Assembly: GCF_900093605.1 (NCBI RefSeq)
Contig: NZ_FLYE01000007.1
Coordinates: 1-63,466 of the forward strand
Direction of reading: 5' to 3'
DNA length: 63,466 nucleotides
Origin: Candidatus Terasakiella magnetica
GTDB lineage: Bacteria; Pseudomonadota; Alphaproteobacteria; Rhodospirillales; Terasakiellaceae
Part shown: in pieces, positions 9,831-18,631 of the stretch
Position numbering within the stretch: the first letter of the stretch is position 1
How the letters are laid out: each line of letters begins with the position of its first letter
Position numbers and translations under genes: made by a program
The notes under the pieces: model-generated
What the model was told of the DNA's origin: nothing
What the model saw: the letters and a program-made list of their open reading frames with translations, nothing else
Database searches by the model: none

Positions 9831-11027
9831 TTAGGTTTTCTTTCTGATGAAAATCAGATAGGTCACAAAGGTCATCAAACCCATCAAGGCAATGGCACTG
9901 ACCATGGGCAGATGCGTGCCATTATGAAGCAGACCAACACTGCCCCCGACAAGAGCAGCACAACTCATTTGTAAAAAACCCATCAAGGCCGAAGCTGAGC
10001 CCGCCATTTTTGGAAAAGGTCCAATAGCGCCTGCCATAGAATTAGGCATCACAATCCCCACACTCATCATAAAGATGACCATGGGGGACACGACACTCAC
10101 AGCGCTATCACCCCCGCCATAAGCGACCCCCACCAGCAAAGCCCCGCCAAATAGAGAAAGTAAGCTACCATAGCGCAACATTTTCGGTCCGCCCAGTTTG
10201 CGCGACAGCTTGCCCGCAATCAATGTTCCAGTGATATAGCCACAAACAACCACACCAAAACAGATACCATAGATATTGGGTTCCAAACCAAACACATCGA
10301 TAAAGACAAAGGAAGAGCCTGAAATAAAGGCAAACAACCCTGAAAAGACAAAGCTGTTTAGTAACACATACCCCAGAAAGCCACGATGTTTAAGCAGCTC
10401 AAGATAATTACCAATTATGCGCGCAGGCTTTAGGGCTTCTGGGTTTTGATGCTCGTTAGTTTCGCGAATTAACAAGGCCACAAGCACAACAAGGATGGCG
10501 GCAAAAATACTAATCACCACGAAACTTGCTTGCCAACCAAACCAGATTTGTAAATACCCACCAAACATAGGCGCAACAGCTGGCGCCAAGGCCATGGCAG
10601 AGCCCATATAGGCCAGCACTTGGGCTGCACGTTCTTGCCCATAAACATCACGCACAATTGCACGCCCTAAAACAGGCCCACTACAAGCCCCAAAGGCTTG
10701 AAAAAATCGTGAAATTATCAGAGCTTCGATTGTAGTTGACATAAAACAGGCAACACTTGCCACCCCATAAACCACAATACCGAATAAAAGAATAGGTCTT
10801 CTGCCAAATCGATCAGAAAGCGGACCATAAAAAAGCTGTGAAACGGCAAATCCAGCTAAAAAGATGCTAAGCGTTAACTGAACTTGCGAAACAGTCGCCC
10901 CAAAATCCACTTTCATTGCAGGTAGTGACGGGAGGTACATGTCCGTCGAGATCGGACCAAAAGCGACCAGTGCCGTTAAAATCACTGCAAAAAGGAAGGA
11001 GTCAGGGCGTAACATATAAAAAGCCAT
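9831..11027 (-). CDS. Bcr/CflA family drug-resistance MFS transporter
   Basis: A 398-residue, 12-helix major facilitator. The first helix holds GPISTDMYLPSLPAM, the hallmark of the Bcr/CflA drug:H+ antiporters, and the loop after helix 2 reads LSDRFGRRPILL. It faces the protease gene with only one base between the two stops. The start at 11027 has no strong ribosome-binding site; MLRPDSF three codons further is an alternative. A 16-bp near-perfect palindrome sits right before the start codon and may be a repressor site. The exported compound is not predictable. Confidence 0.9.
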   Translation of the reverse strand: MAFYMLRPDSFLFAVILTALVAFGPISTDMYLPSLPAMKVDFGATVSQVQLTLSIFLAGFAVSQLFYGPLSDRFGRRPILLFGIVVYGVASVACFMSTTIEALIISRFFQAFGACSGPVLGRAIVRDVYGQERAAQVLAYMGSAMALAPAVAPMFGGYLQIWFGWQASFVVISIFAAILVVLVALLIRETNEHQNPEALKPARIIGNYLELLKHRGFLGYVLLNSFVFSGLFAFISGSSFVFIDVFGLEPNIYGICFGVVVCGYITGTLIAGKLSRKLGGPKMLRYGSLLSLFGGALLVGVAYGGGDSAVSVVSPMVIFMMSVGIVMPNSMAGAIGPFPKMAGSASALMGFLQMSCAALVGGSVGLLHNGTHLPMVSAIALMGLMTFVTYLIFIRKKT

Positions 11028-11029
11028 TT

Positions 11030-11045
11030 AGTTTCATTTGAAACT
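11030..11045. promoter_or_regulatory. Palindrome overlapping the leader of the MFS gene
   Basis: AGTTTCA-TT-TGAAACT has two perfect 7-bp arms around a 2-base centre. It ends three bases before the start codon of the exporter on the minus strand. Size and position fit a TetR- or MarR-type operator, though no such regulator is next to it. Confidence 0.45.
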
Positions 11046-11080
11046 TACATAGCCTGATTTAGCCGCCCTGTAAAGCAAGC

Positions 11081-11446
11081 TTATTGATCCAGAATATCGT
11101 CCTTAAAAGTGGCAATCTTTTCAATCGCTGCCGTAATATCACTTTCTTCTGTGTGCATTTCACGAAGAATATCGATCACATGTTCAGCGACTTTATTAAA
11201 ATGGCTTTCATTCATGCCACGTGCCACTAGTGGGCGATGCACGGCGCGCAGATCAAGCTCATGATCCAATTTTGGGCCGCCAAAAATATCAGATAGAAAA
11301 TCCACCTGCTTTTGCTGTTGAGCCGCAAAATCCATATTTTTAAAGAAACGATTGAGATCTTCATCTAGCGCAATACGCTCATAAAGAAATTCAGCCAATG
11401 CTTCCATGGCAGGTTCACCACCCAGACGTATGTAAAGGGAGGCCAT
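11081..11446 (-). CDS. Group 1-like truncated haemoglobin
   Basis: A 121-residue protein with the truncated-globin plan. It starts with SLYIRLGGEPAMEALAEFLYERI, has the FFKNMD helix turn and DFLSDIFGGP, and the likely proximal haem histidine lies in LRAVHRPL (about residue 71). HFNKVAEHVIDILRE follows in helix G. These proteins bind O2, NO or peroxide and often detoxify NO. The ATG overlaps the stop of the upstream small gene by one base (TAATG on the minus strand), so translation of the pair is coupled. Confidence 0.85.
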   Translation of the reverse strand: MASLYIRLGGEPAMEALAEFLYERIALDEDLNRFFKNMDFAAQQQKQVDFLSDIFGGPKLDHELDLRAVHRPLVARGMNESHFNKVAEHVIDILREMHTEESDITAAIEKIATFKDDILDQ

Positions 11447-11781
11447 TAAATCACCTTACCTCCACCAAACATTGCCAAGGCCTCTTCTAAAGAGTAGCGC
11501 AATTCCTGCCTTTGATTAAGTTTATCACGGGCTGCTGCGGGTAAATCATCAAGGTCAATCACCCCTTTAAGGGTTAGAATTTCAATTAAATCCTCAATAA
11601 CACGTGCCATGGCCATGTCACTTTCTGCCAAATCCAGCAAGGTTGCGGCAGCGCCATCTTGTGTATTCAAAAAGGCCAGAATATCAGGGTGATTTAGAGG
11701 AATTTCTTCATCAGCACCATCCTGAGACTGCTGAAAAATTCCTGTGATTTGACCCGATGTATCACGCTGCACAAACGGCAT
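11446..11781 (-). CDS. Small conserved protein coupled to the globin gene
   Basis: A 111-residue protein beginning MPFVQRDTSGQITGIFQQ, with HPDILAFLN and the helical core MARVIEDLIEILTLKGVIDLDDLPAAARDKLNQR. It resembles short proteobacterial proteins that databases call tryptophan-synthase-beta-like; that name is misleading, since no enzyme fold is visible. The ORF is open to 11859, but the ATG at 11781 has GGAGAA six bases before it and starts the conserved part. It is first in a two-gene unit with the truncated globin, sharing one base. Function unknown. Confidence 0.7.
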   Translation of the reverse strand: MPFVQRDTSGQITGIFQQSQDGADEEIPLNHPDILAFLNTQDGAAATLLDLAESDMAMARVIEDLIEILTLKGVIDLDDLPAAARDKLNQRQELRYSLEEALAMFGGGKVI

Positions 11782-11980
11782 GATCTTCTCCCCAACTTTT
11801 GAACTATTCCAAGTGTGACTGAGCCATAGAGAAAGATCAAGACGTTGATCAAAAAACAATAATAAATATGCAACGTACTCGACCTGACTTTACAGATAAG
11901 CTACTATCTTTGTGATCAGCTCATAATAATTCGCATTTGCAGTTGACGATGTTTTACACTAACGCAACCGGAGATATCCC

Positions 11981-14029
11981 ATGCTTACAAATATAACTAT
12001 CGGCAAAAGGCTTTTTCGCCTTTTTTCTGCAATGGCTATTGTTGTCGCGATCACGGGATATGCCGGATATCACTTTTCATCAAGCATCGGGAATGAGGGC
12101 TACGAAGTTAGCACAAACCTTGCCCCGCTTGGTGATGCCGCAATGGAGGTAAAACTTACAGCCACCCAAGCCCATTTAATTTTTGAAGAAATTATGTCTG
12201 GCGATGCGGGGGAAGATATTACTCAGGTATGGAAACTCCTTGATGAAACATTATGGTATACGGACGCCATTCTTAAAGGGGGCACAAATGATGAAGGCAC
12301 CTTTGTTGCAAGTCAGTCTGAGGCTGTTATTGCAAAAATGAATGCTGTGCGCACCTCTGTCCTTGAATTTATCACTTCTGCCAAAGAGCGTTATGGACAG
12401 CTTAATGCCCATGCAGGCACAGGCTCAAACGCAGACCAAGAATTTGATAAACTTTATGAAACCGTACAAGAACGTCTAAGCGCCCTTTCCCAAGGCGGCA
12501 AAACTCTTCCCGCAGAACAGGCCCTCACAATTGTTGATGCCGTAAGCACGGCAAAATACCGCCTTGCCAATGGTCACCTCTTCCTCGAAGAGTTTTTGGC
12601 AGGTGATGAGGAAGTGAAATTTAGTGATGTCGCAGCTGACTTCAAACTTGCCAGCGACGCCATAAAATCCATTAGTAATGTAAACTTTGCTACAGAAGCT
12701 GAAAAGCTGAGCTCTGATATCTTGCAAATTTCCCAAGTTGCTGAACATCGCAGTAAAAATAGCCAAACAAACTTAGCTGCGGGTAGTGAGTCTGATGAAA
12801 AATTTGATGGTGCCTTTGAACATTTCATCCAATTAGCAGACGATGCAGAAGAACTCATCCATGATGATATGGATGCCAGTGTTGCACGCATGCAAAGCCA
12901 CATGTCCAGCACAGCAACAATCATGATCCTCATCACCCTTGGCGGCTTTGCCTTAGCTCTTTTCTTCTCTAACAAAGCAAAAAAATCCATTGCCCAGCCC
13001 ATTGAAGAGCTTTCAAAAAACATGGGGTTCCTTGCCAATAACGACCTTAATACCGATATTCCAAACACAGAGAACCAAGATGAAATTGGCGATATGGCCC
13101 GCGCCGTTCAGGTCTTTAAAAATAACATGCAAAAAACCGCAGAGCTCACCCGTGAAAAAGAAGAAGAAGAACAAGCAGCCCATCAACGCAGCCAAAAACG
13201 CCAAGAAGCCATTCTTGGTTTTGACACGGTCATTGGCAGCGTGATTAGTGATGTCTCAACAGCCGCCAATCAAATTGACAGCACCGCTTCATCCATGAGC
13301 CAGACAGCTCAAAATAACGTTAGCCTTGCCAGTGATGTCTCTGAGGCTTCCAATAATGCCAGCCACAATGTGCAAACGGTTGCTTCAGCAGCAGAAGAAC
13401 TCACCAGCTCCATTAATGAGATCAACCAACAGGCCAGCAGGTCTTCTGAGATTGCACAAAATGCCGTTATCCAGGCCTCTCATACAAATGACCAGGTCGA
13501 AGGCTTAACACAAGCTGCTGATCGTATTGGTGAGGTCCTTGAATTAATCACAAACATTGCGGATCAAACAAACTTGCTCGCCCTAAATGCCACCATCGAA
13601 GCCGCACGTGCAGGTGAAGCGGGAAAAGGCTTTGCCGTTGTGGCCTCTGAAGTCAAAAACCTTGCCAACCAGACAGGGCGCGCTACAGAAGAGATCAGCC
13701 AGCAAATCAGTGCGATCCAAGATGCGACCAAAAACTCAGTAACCGCCATTCGCAACATCACAGATGTTATTTCCTCTATGGATGAAATTTCCGCTTCCAT
13801 TGCCACAGCCATGGAAGAACAAGGCGCGGCAACTTCTGAAATTGCCCGCTCTGTTCAACAGGCTTCAGAAGGAACAAACTTTGCTGCGGAAAAATCCGAC
13901 ATCATTAAAAATGCAGCAGAAAAGAACAGCTCAACAGCAGACCAGCTTACCCAAGCTTCAGGTCGCCTAGGTGATAGTGCAACCTCCCTGCATGAAGCCG
14001 TTAGCCGCTTTATGGAAGAGGTTAAATAA
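11981..14029 (+). CDS. Methyl-accepting chemotaxis protein with helical sensor
   Basis: A 682-residue chemoreceptor. Helix 1 (about 12-32) and helix 2 ([19 protein letters not shown], about 310-330) enclose a roughly 280-residue periplasmic domain. That domain is all-helical, with two similar blocks around [16 protein letters not shown] and [14 protein letters not shown]. The duplicated motif suggests a helical bimodular (HBM) sensor of the kind known for organic acid receptors. HAMP and the signalling domain follow, with the conserved tip [27 protein letters not shown] lies just before the ATG. The ligand is not predictable from sequence. Confidence 0.9.
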   Translation: MLTNITIGKRLFRLFSAMAIVVAITGYAGYHFSSSIGNEGYEVSTNLAPLGDAAMEVKLTATQAHLIFEEIMSGDAGEDITQVWKLLDETLWYTDAILKGGTNDEGTFVASQSEAVIAKMNAVRTSVLEFITSAKERYGQLNAHAGTGSNADQEFDKLYETVQERLSALSQGGKTLPAEQALTIVDAVSTAKYRLANGHLFLEEFLAGDEEVKFSDVAADFKLASDAIKSISNVNFATEAEKLSSDILQISQVAEHRSKNSQTNLAAGSESDEKFDGAFEHFIQLADDAEELIHDDMDASVARMQSHMSSTATIMILITLGGFALALFFSNKAKKSIAQPIEELSKNMGFLANNDLNTDIPNTENQDEIGDMARAVQVFKNNMQKTAELTREKEEEEQAAHQRSQKRQEAILGFDTVIGSVISDVSTAANQIDSTASSMSQTAQNNVSLASDVSEASNNASHNVQTVASAAEELTSSINEINQQASRSSEIAQNAVIQASHTNDQVEGLTQAADRIGEVLELITNIADQTNLLALNATIEAARAGEAGKGFAVVASEVKNLANQTGRATEEISQQISAIQDATKNSVTAIRNITDVISSMDEISASIATAMEEQGAATSEIARSVQQASEGTNFAAEKSDIIKNAAEKNSSTADQLTQASGRLGDSATSLHEAVSRFMEEVK

Positions 14030-14032
14030 GGC

Positions 14033-14911
14033 TCACAAACGGCGCATAAAACGTGGGCGTATGGCATTTGACCCTGCCATCGCCCCTTGGACCTCTGCCA
14101 ACAGGCGGGCCTGATCTTTAGGCAGGTTACCCGCCAAGGCCAAGGCGTTCGAGGCGTGGTTTGAGCGAAAAATTACAGGTGCAGGCGGTTTCAAGTTTGC
14201 AAGCAGGCGTTCCAGCTCTGCCAGAACCGCCATATCACCTTGCGCCTCAAACGGCTCCCCAAACTTTTTCATGAATTCATCATAAGCGATCTCTTCAAGA
14301 TAAAGCTGCAAGGTTGAGAGATAGGTCACGGGTGCTTGGGAGAGTAAGTCCACCGTACCATCAATATGCTCTTCCCAATATTTCTGCCCACCCAAGCCTA
14401 AAATCACGGTTGCCGATATTTTAAGGCCAGCTTCGCGTGCTTTAATCAGGCTTTCTGCAATGCCTTTTTGTGAGGCCCCTTTGGTGATTTTTTTCAACAT
14501 CACAGGCGCACCGGATTCAATACCCACATAAAATAAGGGCATCTTGCGCTCACGCAGCTCGACCAACTCTTCAGATGTTTTCTTTAAGATATTGCCCGGT
14601 GTCGCATAGGCCGAGACCCGGTTTAAATTGGGAAATGTTGCATGGAGCTTATCCAAAATTGCACGCAGACTATCCATAGGCAGGGTCAATGCATCCCCAT
14701 CCGCCAGAAAGATCCGATGCGCCTCAGGCCAAACACGCGCTGCCTGATCAATATCAGCAAAAACATCTGCCAAATCACGTGGGCGATAGTCCTTCGTCTT
14801 ATACATGGAACAAAAAGAACACTGATTAAAACTACAGCCAAGCGTAGCCTGAATAATCAGATTATCCCCTTCAGAAGGCGGACGGTATAAGGGCATGTCG
14901 TAGTTAAGCAT
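14033..14911 (-). CDS. Radical SAM protein (CX4CX2C type)
   Basis: A 292-residue enzyme of the radical SAM superfamily. The cluster-binding cysteines lie in LGCSFNQCSFCSMYK (about residues 25-39). The spacing is CX4CX2C rather than the usual CX3CX2C. IFLADGDAL, LFYVGIESGAP and ATVILGLGG continue the TIM-barrel strands. The N-terminus LYRPPSEGDNLIIQATLG matches that of the paralogue at 22355. It converges with the chemoreceptor, three bases apart. The reaction is unknown; the closest general group is the Elp3/MiaB-fold radical SAM proteins. The gene start lies in a 13-bp repeat discussed separately. Confidence 0.85.
   Translation of the reverse strand: MLNYDMPLYRPPSEGDNLIIQATLGCSFNQCSFCSMYKTKDYRPRDLADVFADIDQAARVWPEAHRIFLADGDALTLPMDSLRAILDKLHATFPNLNRVSAYATPGNILKKTSEELVELRERKMPLFYVGIESGAPVMLKKITKGASQKGIAESLIKAREAGLKISATVILGLGGQKYWEEHIDGTVDLLSQAPVTYLSTLQLYLEEIAYDEFMKKFGEPFEAQGDMAVLAELERLLANLKPPAPVIFRSNHASNALALAGNLPKDQARLLAEVQGAMAGSNAIRPRFMRRL
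14898..14910. repeat. 13-bp direct repeat, left copy
   Basis: TCGTAGTTAAGCA, over the start codon region of the radical SAM gene. An identical copy lies 1032 bases to the right at 15930-15942. The AAA ATPase, the palindromic element and a 52-codon ORF lie between them. Confidence 0.6.
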
Positions 14912-14921
14912 AAGGTTCTTT

Positions 14922-14989
14922 CGTCATTCCCGGCCTGATCGGGAATCTTTGTTGAATTATGAGAGATCCCCGCATGCGCGAGGATGACA
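14922..14989. repeat. Palindromic intergenic repeat element (REP-like)
   Basis: A 68-bp element that begins CGTCATTCCCGGCCTGATCG and ends with CCCCGCATGCGCGAGGATGAC. The ends are inverted copies of a GTCATTCC-like sequence, and each half has an internal short hairpin. It has the look of the palindromic repeats scattered between genes in many alphaproteobacterial genomes. I see no second copy in this window. Confidence 0.6.
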
Positions 14990-15015
14990 GGTATTTGTTA
15001 GCTACCATAGAGACC

Positions 15016-15756
15016 CTACTCCATCAACTCTTTCAAGTATCTCTGTGGGTTATTCAAGAAGGTCTTGGTAAATTTATAATGTTCTGTTTCCTCATATTCT
15101 ACATCCCTCAAACCATCTGGTGTGAATTCGATAATTCGAGCATTGGGGTAAGCCAAAAGGATGGGAGAATGGGTTGCAATAACTAATTGGCAATTTCCTG
15201 ATTTTTCCCATTCACTGAGTAAAGATAGAAAGCTTAACTGACGTTGCGGAGATAAAGCCGTTTCAGGTTCATCCATTAAAAACATTTGCCTTTCATCTGT
15301 CACAAATGCATTCGAAAAAACAGCTAAAAATGATTCACCATGACTTTGAGAATGTAATGCCTTTCCTCCATAAAAGTTAAATGTTGGATAACCTTCCGTA
15401 TCCACATATCTGGCTACATTAAAAAAACTTTCTGACCGAAAAAAGAACCCCTGATTAACTTTTGGCAACCACGAAGCTGATAAGGCATCTGACAAAGTAG
15501 ATTCAACACCATCATCAGAATGATAATTCTGATGCATATGACTTCCGCCACTTTTATGAAAGCCACATACTTCAGCAATCGCTTCCAACACTGTTGATTT
15601 TCCAGAACCATTCTCTCCTACAAAAAAAGTAACTGGGTTTGAAAAATCCAGCGTGAACTTCTCATTTAGGAATGCTAGTTGGGAAAAAGGAAATGCCTCT
15701 TCATTTCTTTTATCATCCACAATTGCTATTCTTTTTAAAAATGGTGATTTCAACAT
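15016..15756 (-). CDS. AAA/ABC-type ATPase (COG3910-like)
   Basis: A 246-residue soluble ATPase. Walker A is GENGSGKST at about 47-55, Walker B is RQMFLMDEPETALSP at about 180, and the H-loop is VIATHSP near residue 212. The layout (short core, no transmembrane partner, no coiled-coil arm) fits the stand-alone predicted ATPases of COG3910, related to the SMC/RecF ABC group. Some relatives act in phage defence and others have unknown roles. It is monocistronic, lies between the two 13-bp repeats and next to a palindromic repeat, and looks AT-richer than its neighbours. This hints at acquisition. Confidence 0.8.
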   Translation of the reverse strand: MLKSPFLKRIAIVDDKRNEEAFPFSQLAFLNEKFTLDFSNPVTFFVGENGSGKSTVLEAIAEVCGFHKSGGSHMHQNYHSDDGVESTLSDALSASWLPKVNQGFFFRSESFFNVARYVDTEGYPTFNFYGGKALHSQSHGESFLAVFSNAFVTDERQMFLMDEPETALSPQRQLSFLSLLSEWEKSGNCQLVIATHSPILLAYPNARIIEFTPDGLRDVEYEETEHYKFTKTFLNNPQRYLKELME

Positions 15757-15780
15757 TTATGAACCTGTAAAGTTTGTTCC

Positions 15781-15939
15781 ATGACAATAGATAATAATCT
15801 CCCTGAAGGTGTGGGCCCTCATGAAGAAAAAGAACTTGATCTCATGTTAAGCGGAGATAAACCACTCGCCATGTTCTCAGATACTATCCCCTCTTCTATG
15901 GAATTACCTGAGGTAAAATTTCAGCCATATCGTAGTTAA
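15781..15939 (+). pseudogene. 52-codon ORF, possible 5' remnant of a larger gene
   Basis: An open frame encoding MTIDNNLPEGVGPHEEKELD then LMLSGDKPLAMFSDTIPSSM and ending at KFQPYRS. The composition is protein-like, and the abrupt end falls inside the right copy of the 13-bp repeat. I therefore suspect a longer gene was cut there. No clear ribosome-binding site is present. It could instead be an intact small protein. I cannot name its family with confidence. Confidence 0.4.
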
Positions 15940-15942
15940 GCA
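15930..15942. repeat. 13-bp direct repeat, right copy
   Basis: TCGTAGTTAAGCA, identical to 14898-14910. It contains the stop codon of the 52-codon ORF. Confidence 0.6.
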
Positions 15943-16043
15943 GTTTAAGAACGATCGCTTTGATACTCGCTGTACTAACAAACGCATTTCGATTATTATT
16001 TTTAAACCCTACCCTTCCAAGAACAAACTGCAATAGAGATACA

Positions 16044-16835
16044 ATGCTCTTCAGACTCATCACAATGTGCTTTTTTTGGACAGTTCTTACATTCTGTCAT
16101 AACGCCATTGCTGATGAGAAAACGGTTCAGGTGGGCGTGTTGCATTACCCACCTTATATCATTGTAAAAGATGATGGCATCATTACCGGTTTAAACCCTG
16201 AAATCATTCGAACGGTCTTCACTCACGCCGGTTTTAAGGTAAAATTTAAGGTCTTGCCTTTTGCACGTTCTATTAAGCTCACTGAAACGGGTAAGATTGA
16301 TGCTGTAGGAGCATTGGATGATCATTCACCCGTGGAAATCAGCCTTTCCCGCTTACCTATAGCCAATCAGATTGGTGGTTTTTTCGTTCGAAGTGATAAC
16401 AATTGGCAGTATTCAGGCATCCCCTCTCTAGACAAGCAAAAAGTGCTCTATGTCCGTGGATACGATTACACTGCACTTGACCCGGATTACCAAAACTATG
16501 TTGAGACTTCACCCAATGTCTCTCGTTGGAACCCAATCAACAATCACATAGAAACCGTTATTCGTTTATTAAAAAATGGTCGAGTTGATGTGACCTTAGA
16601 AGATGTAACTGTCATGAAATACATGTTATCTGAAACTAAACAAACGGATGTCCTAAAAGAAGCGGGGAGACTAAAAGGAACCATTGGTCTACACATTGGT
16701 TTTGCTAAAAATAAAAGAGGGAATAAACTTTTAGAAGCGTTCAACCAGTCTCACTCAGAGCTTATGGCCTCAGGCAAAATCAATCCTGTTTTTAAGAAGT
16801 TTAACATTCCTCAGATTGCCCCCGCCAAACAATAA
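16044..16835 (+). CDS. Periplasmic solute-binding protein, family 3 (orphan)
   Basis: A 263-residue precursor. From the ATG at 16044 it has a clear signal peptide (MLFRLITMCFFWTVLTF, cleavage near CHNAIA). The frame is open upstream to 15960, but that extension would bury the signal. The mature part starts VQVGVLHYPPYIIVKDDGII and continues with GLNPEIIRTVFTHAGF, the lobe-1 pattern of amino-acid-type binding proteins (SBP_bac_3). No permease or ATPase is adjacent. It could feed a receptor or a distant transporter. Two further relatives follow on the other strand. Confidence 0.8.
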   Translation: MLFRLITMCFFWTVLTFCHNAIADEKTVQVGVLHYPPYIIVKDDGIITGLNPEIIRTVFTHAGFKVKFKVLPFARSIKLTETGKIDAVGALDDHSPVEISLSRLPIANQIGGFFVRSDNNWQYSGIPSLDKQKVLYVRGYDYTALDPDYQNYVETSPNVSRWNPINNHIETVIRLLKNGRVDVTLEDVTVMKYMLSETKQTDVLKEAGRLKGTIGLHIGFAKNKRGNKLLEAFNQSHSELMASGKINPVFKKFNIPQIAPAKQ

Positions 16836-16911
16836 TCTTTCACTGCACTGTGACGCCTGTGCTCGGCAATGGCCTTGGGCCCAATAGAAAAGGCACCACC
16901 CTTTTTGCCCC

Positions 16912-17700
16912 TCATTCCCACCACGGGGTTAAATTATATGTCCCAAGGACTTTGGCGAACTCACCCGTTTTCATGGATGCCGTGATCCCATCATTAATGA
17001 TCTTTAAAAGCTTTTTATGCTCTGGATGACTTGGGGAGACCGCCACATAAAGAGGGGCCAAACCACTGACGGGGGGAGAGCTCTTTACCTCCAATGTTGA
17101 GCTTAACTTCTTTGCATTCCATAGCGTTACAAACTCATCACCAATGAAAGCTTCTATACGCTGGCGCATTAATTGGGTGAGATGCTGTTTAACAATTTCA
17201 TGACCTGAAAATACCGCAACATTTTCTGCCTTTTTCAAATAATCCATCAGCTCAGGATTATTATAATCAGCCCCTTCAATGGTCCCGATTTTTGAAATTT
17301 GACTTAAGGAGGAAACGCCCTTGAAGCTCCACGGATTACTTTTCAGGCTAAAAACCCGCTCAACCGCCATACCGCTGGGCATTTCAACAAACAGCATGGT
17401 GGGTAATTCTTGTTTATAAGCAGACCCGACGATATCGACTTTGCCATCACGTGCCATCTTTACAATCGTCGCCCAAGGGGCCTTCACATAATTTATTGAA
17501 TAGCCCGCATCAACCAAGGACTTCTCAATGATTTCAGTAGTATAGCCTAATCTGTTTGAATCTACTTGAGGCACACATACGTGGGGGCACCATGAGTTTA
17601 GGGCAATCGTTACATTTTGTGCTTTCACAGGTACCATCCCTGCAACAAGACAAAACATCACGAAAAACAAACCTATGGGCAAGGTCTTTCCAGCACGCAT
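16912..17700 (-). CDS. Periplasmic solute-binding protein, family 3 (orphan)
   Basis: A 262-residue precursor with signal peptide MRAGKTLPIGLFFVMFCLV, cleaved near VKAQ. An upstream ATG at 17724 exists, but the one at 17700 has AAGGGAG about seven bases before it and starts right at the signal. The mature protein shows LGYTTEIIEKSLVDAGYSINY and a second-lobe IGTIEGADYNN. A cysteine pair (WCPHVC) near the mature N-terminus may form a disulfide close to the ligand cleft. It lies tail to tail with the binding protein before it and has no transporter partner. Confidence 0.8.
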   Translation of the reverse strand: MRAGKTLPIGLFFVMFCLVAGMVPVKAQNVTIALNSWCPHVCVPQVDSNRLGYTTEIIEKSLVDAGYSINYVKAPWATIVKMARDGKVDIVGSAYKQELPTMLFVEMPSGMAVERVFSLKSNPWSFKGVSSLSQISKIGTIEGADYNNPELMDYLKKAENVAVFSGHEIVKQHLTQLMRQRIEAFIGDEFVTLWNAKKLSSTLEVKSSPPVSGLAPLYVAVSPSHPEHKKLLKIINDGITASMKTGEFAKVLGTYNLTPWWE

Positions 17701-17799
17701 TAAATGCTCCCTTATTATACTCATCTCATACTATAAGGGTTTTACAGCCAAGCTAAAATAAATCTTTGTTAAGTTATAAGGTCTGCAAAAAACAGCCCT

Positions 17800-18555
17800 T
17801 TAATTTGGAAGCTCTTGATATTTATCAGCGATACGTTGGATCGTACCATCTTCGCGCATTTTCTGAAGTTCTTTGCGCATTAGGTCAATCTTATCTGGCG
17901 TTAAGACGGCCGATTTAAAGGAGGTTTGTAGATAAGCTTCATTTTCGCATAAGATAAACAAATTACTGATCACTTGTTCATTCTCACCAAAATCACTCAA
18001 GTAAGCCTTTAGCCCTTTTGAAGGAATGGCGGCACCTTCAATTCGATCATGCTTTAATTGCTTTAAAAGATTACCATAATCATTTGCCGGAAACATTTTG
18101 GCTGTAGCGTTATATTTATCCGTGAAACATTTATGGGCGACATCTTCTTCGCCGCGGATATAGCCAACTCTTTTAACCCGCCGAGCTTTTTCTTCATCAA
18201 AGCGCACGCCACTTTTGCCCACAAGGTAATAATTATACGGCATGACCAAACCAACAAACTCGACAAAACGCGCCATTTCTGCCCGCTTAAAGATCACCGT
18301 CATATCAATTTCACCCGTCTTCAACCCCTGCTTAATCGTCGGGATTGATAAGATCTGATAATTGAATTTAAGACCTGTTCTTTGTGAGAGGGTATTAAAG
18401 AAATCTATATGCTGACCAACAAACTGGCGTTCTTTTGAAACACTGCCCCATGGCTTCAAATTAATCACCCCCACATTGAGAGGCTCTGCCATTGCAATAG
18501 CAGACCAAAAGAAACAACAGAGAAAGAAAATATAGCTATAAAATTTCATATTCAC
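17800..18555 (-). CDS. Periplasmic solute-binding protein, family 3 (orphan)
   Basis: A 251-residue precursor. The signal peptide MNMKFYSYIFFLCCFFWSA ends at AMAEP. The mature region includes GQHIDFFNTLSQRTGLKFNY and GEIDMTVIFKRAEMARFVEF, typical of SBP_bac_3. Translation could start at residue 3 (MKFYS). It runs in the same direction as the previous binding protein, 99 bases upstream of it, so the two may share a transcript. The three proteins in a row are too different from each other to be recent copies. Confidence 0.8.
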   Translation of the reverse strand: MNMKFYSYIFFLCCFFWSAIAMAEPLNVGVINLKPWGSVSKERQFVGQHIDFFNTLSQRTGLKFNYQILSIPTIKQGLKTGEIDMTVIFKRAEMARFVEFVGLVMPYNYYLVGKSGVRFDEEKARRVKRVGYIRGEEDVAHKCFTDKYNATAKMFPANDYGNLLKQLKHDRIEGAAIPSKGLKAYLSDFGENEQVISNLFILCENEAYLQTSFKSAVLTPDKIDLMRKELQKMREDGTIQRIADKYQELPN

Positions 18556-18631
18556 GAGCCATGTATCTTTAATTAAGAGAAAATAAGGATAGCATTTTCT
18601 GCCTGATTTTCAAAACCAAGAATGCCTACAT

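Noticed and set aside
15960-16043. Longer start for the first binding protein
   Set aside because: The extension would place 28 residues in front of a clear signal peptide; the ATG at 16044 is better.
16044-18555. A complete amino-acid ABC transporter operon
   Set aside because: Only binding proteins are present, on both strands, with no permease or ATPase gene.
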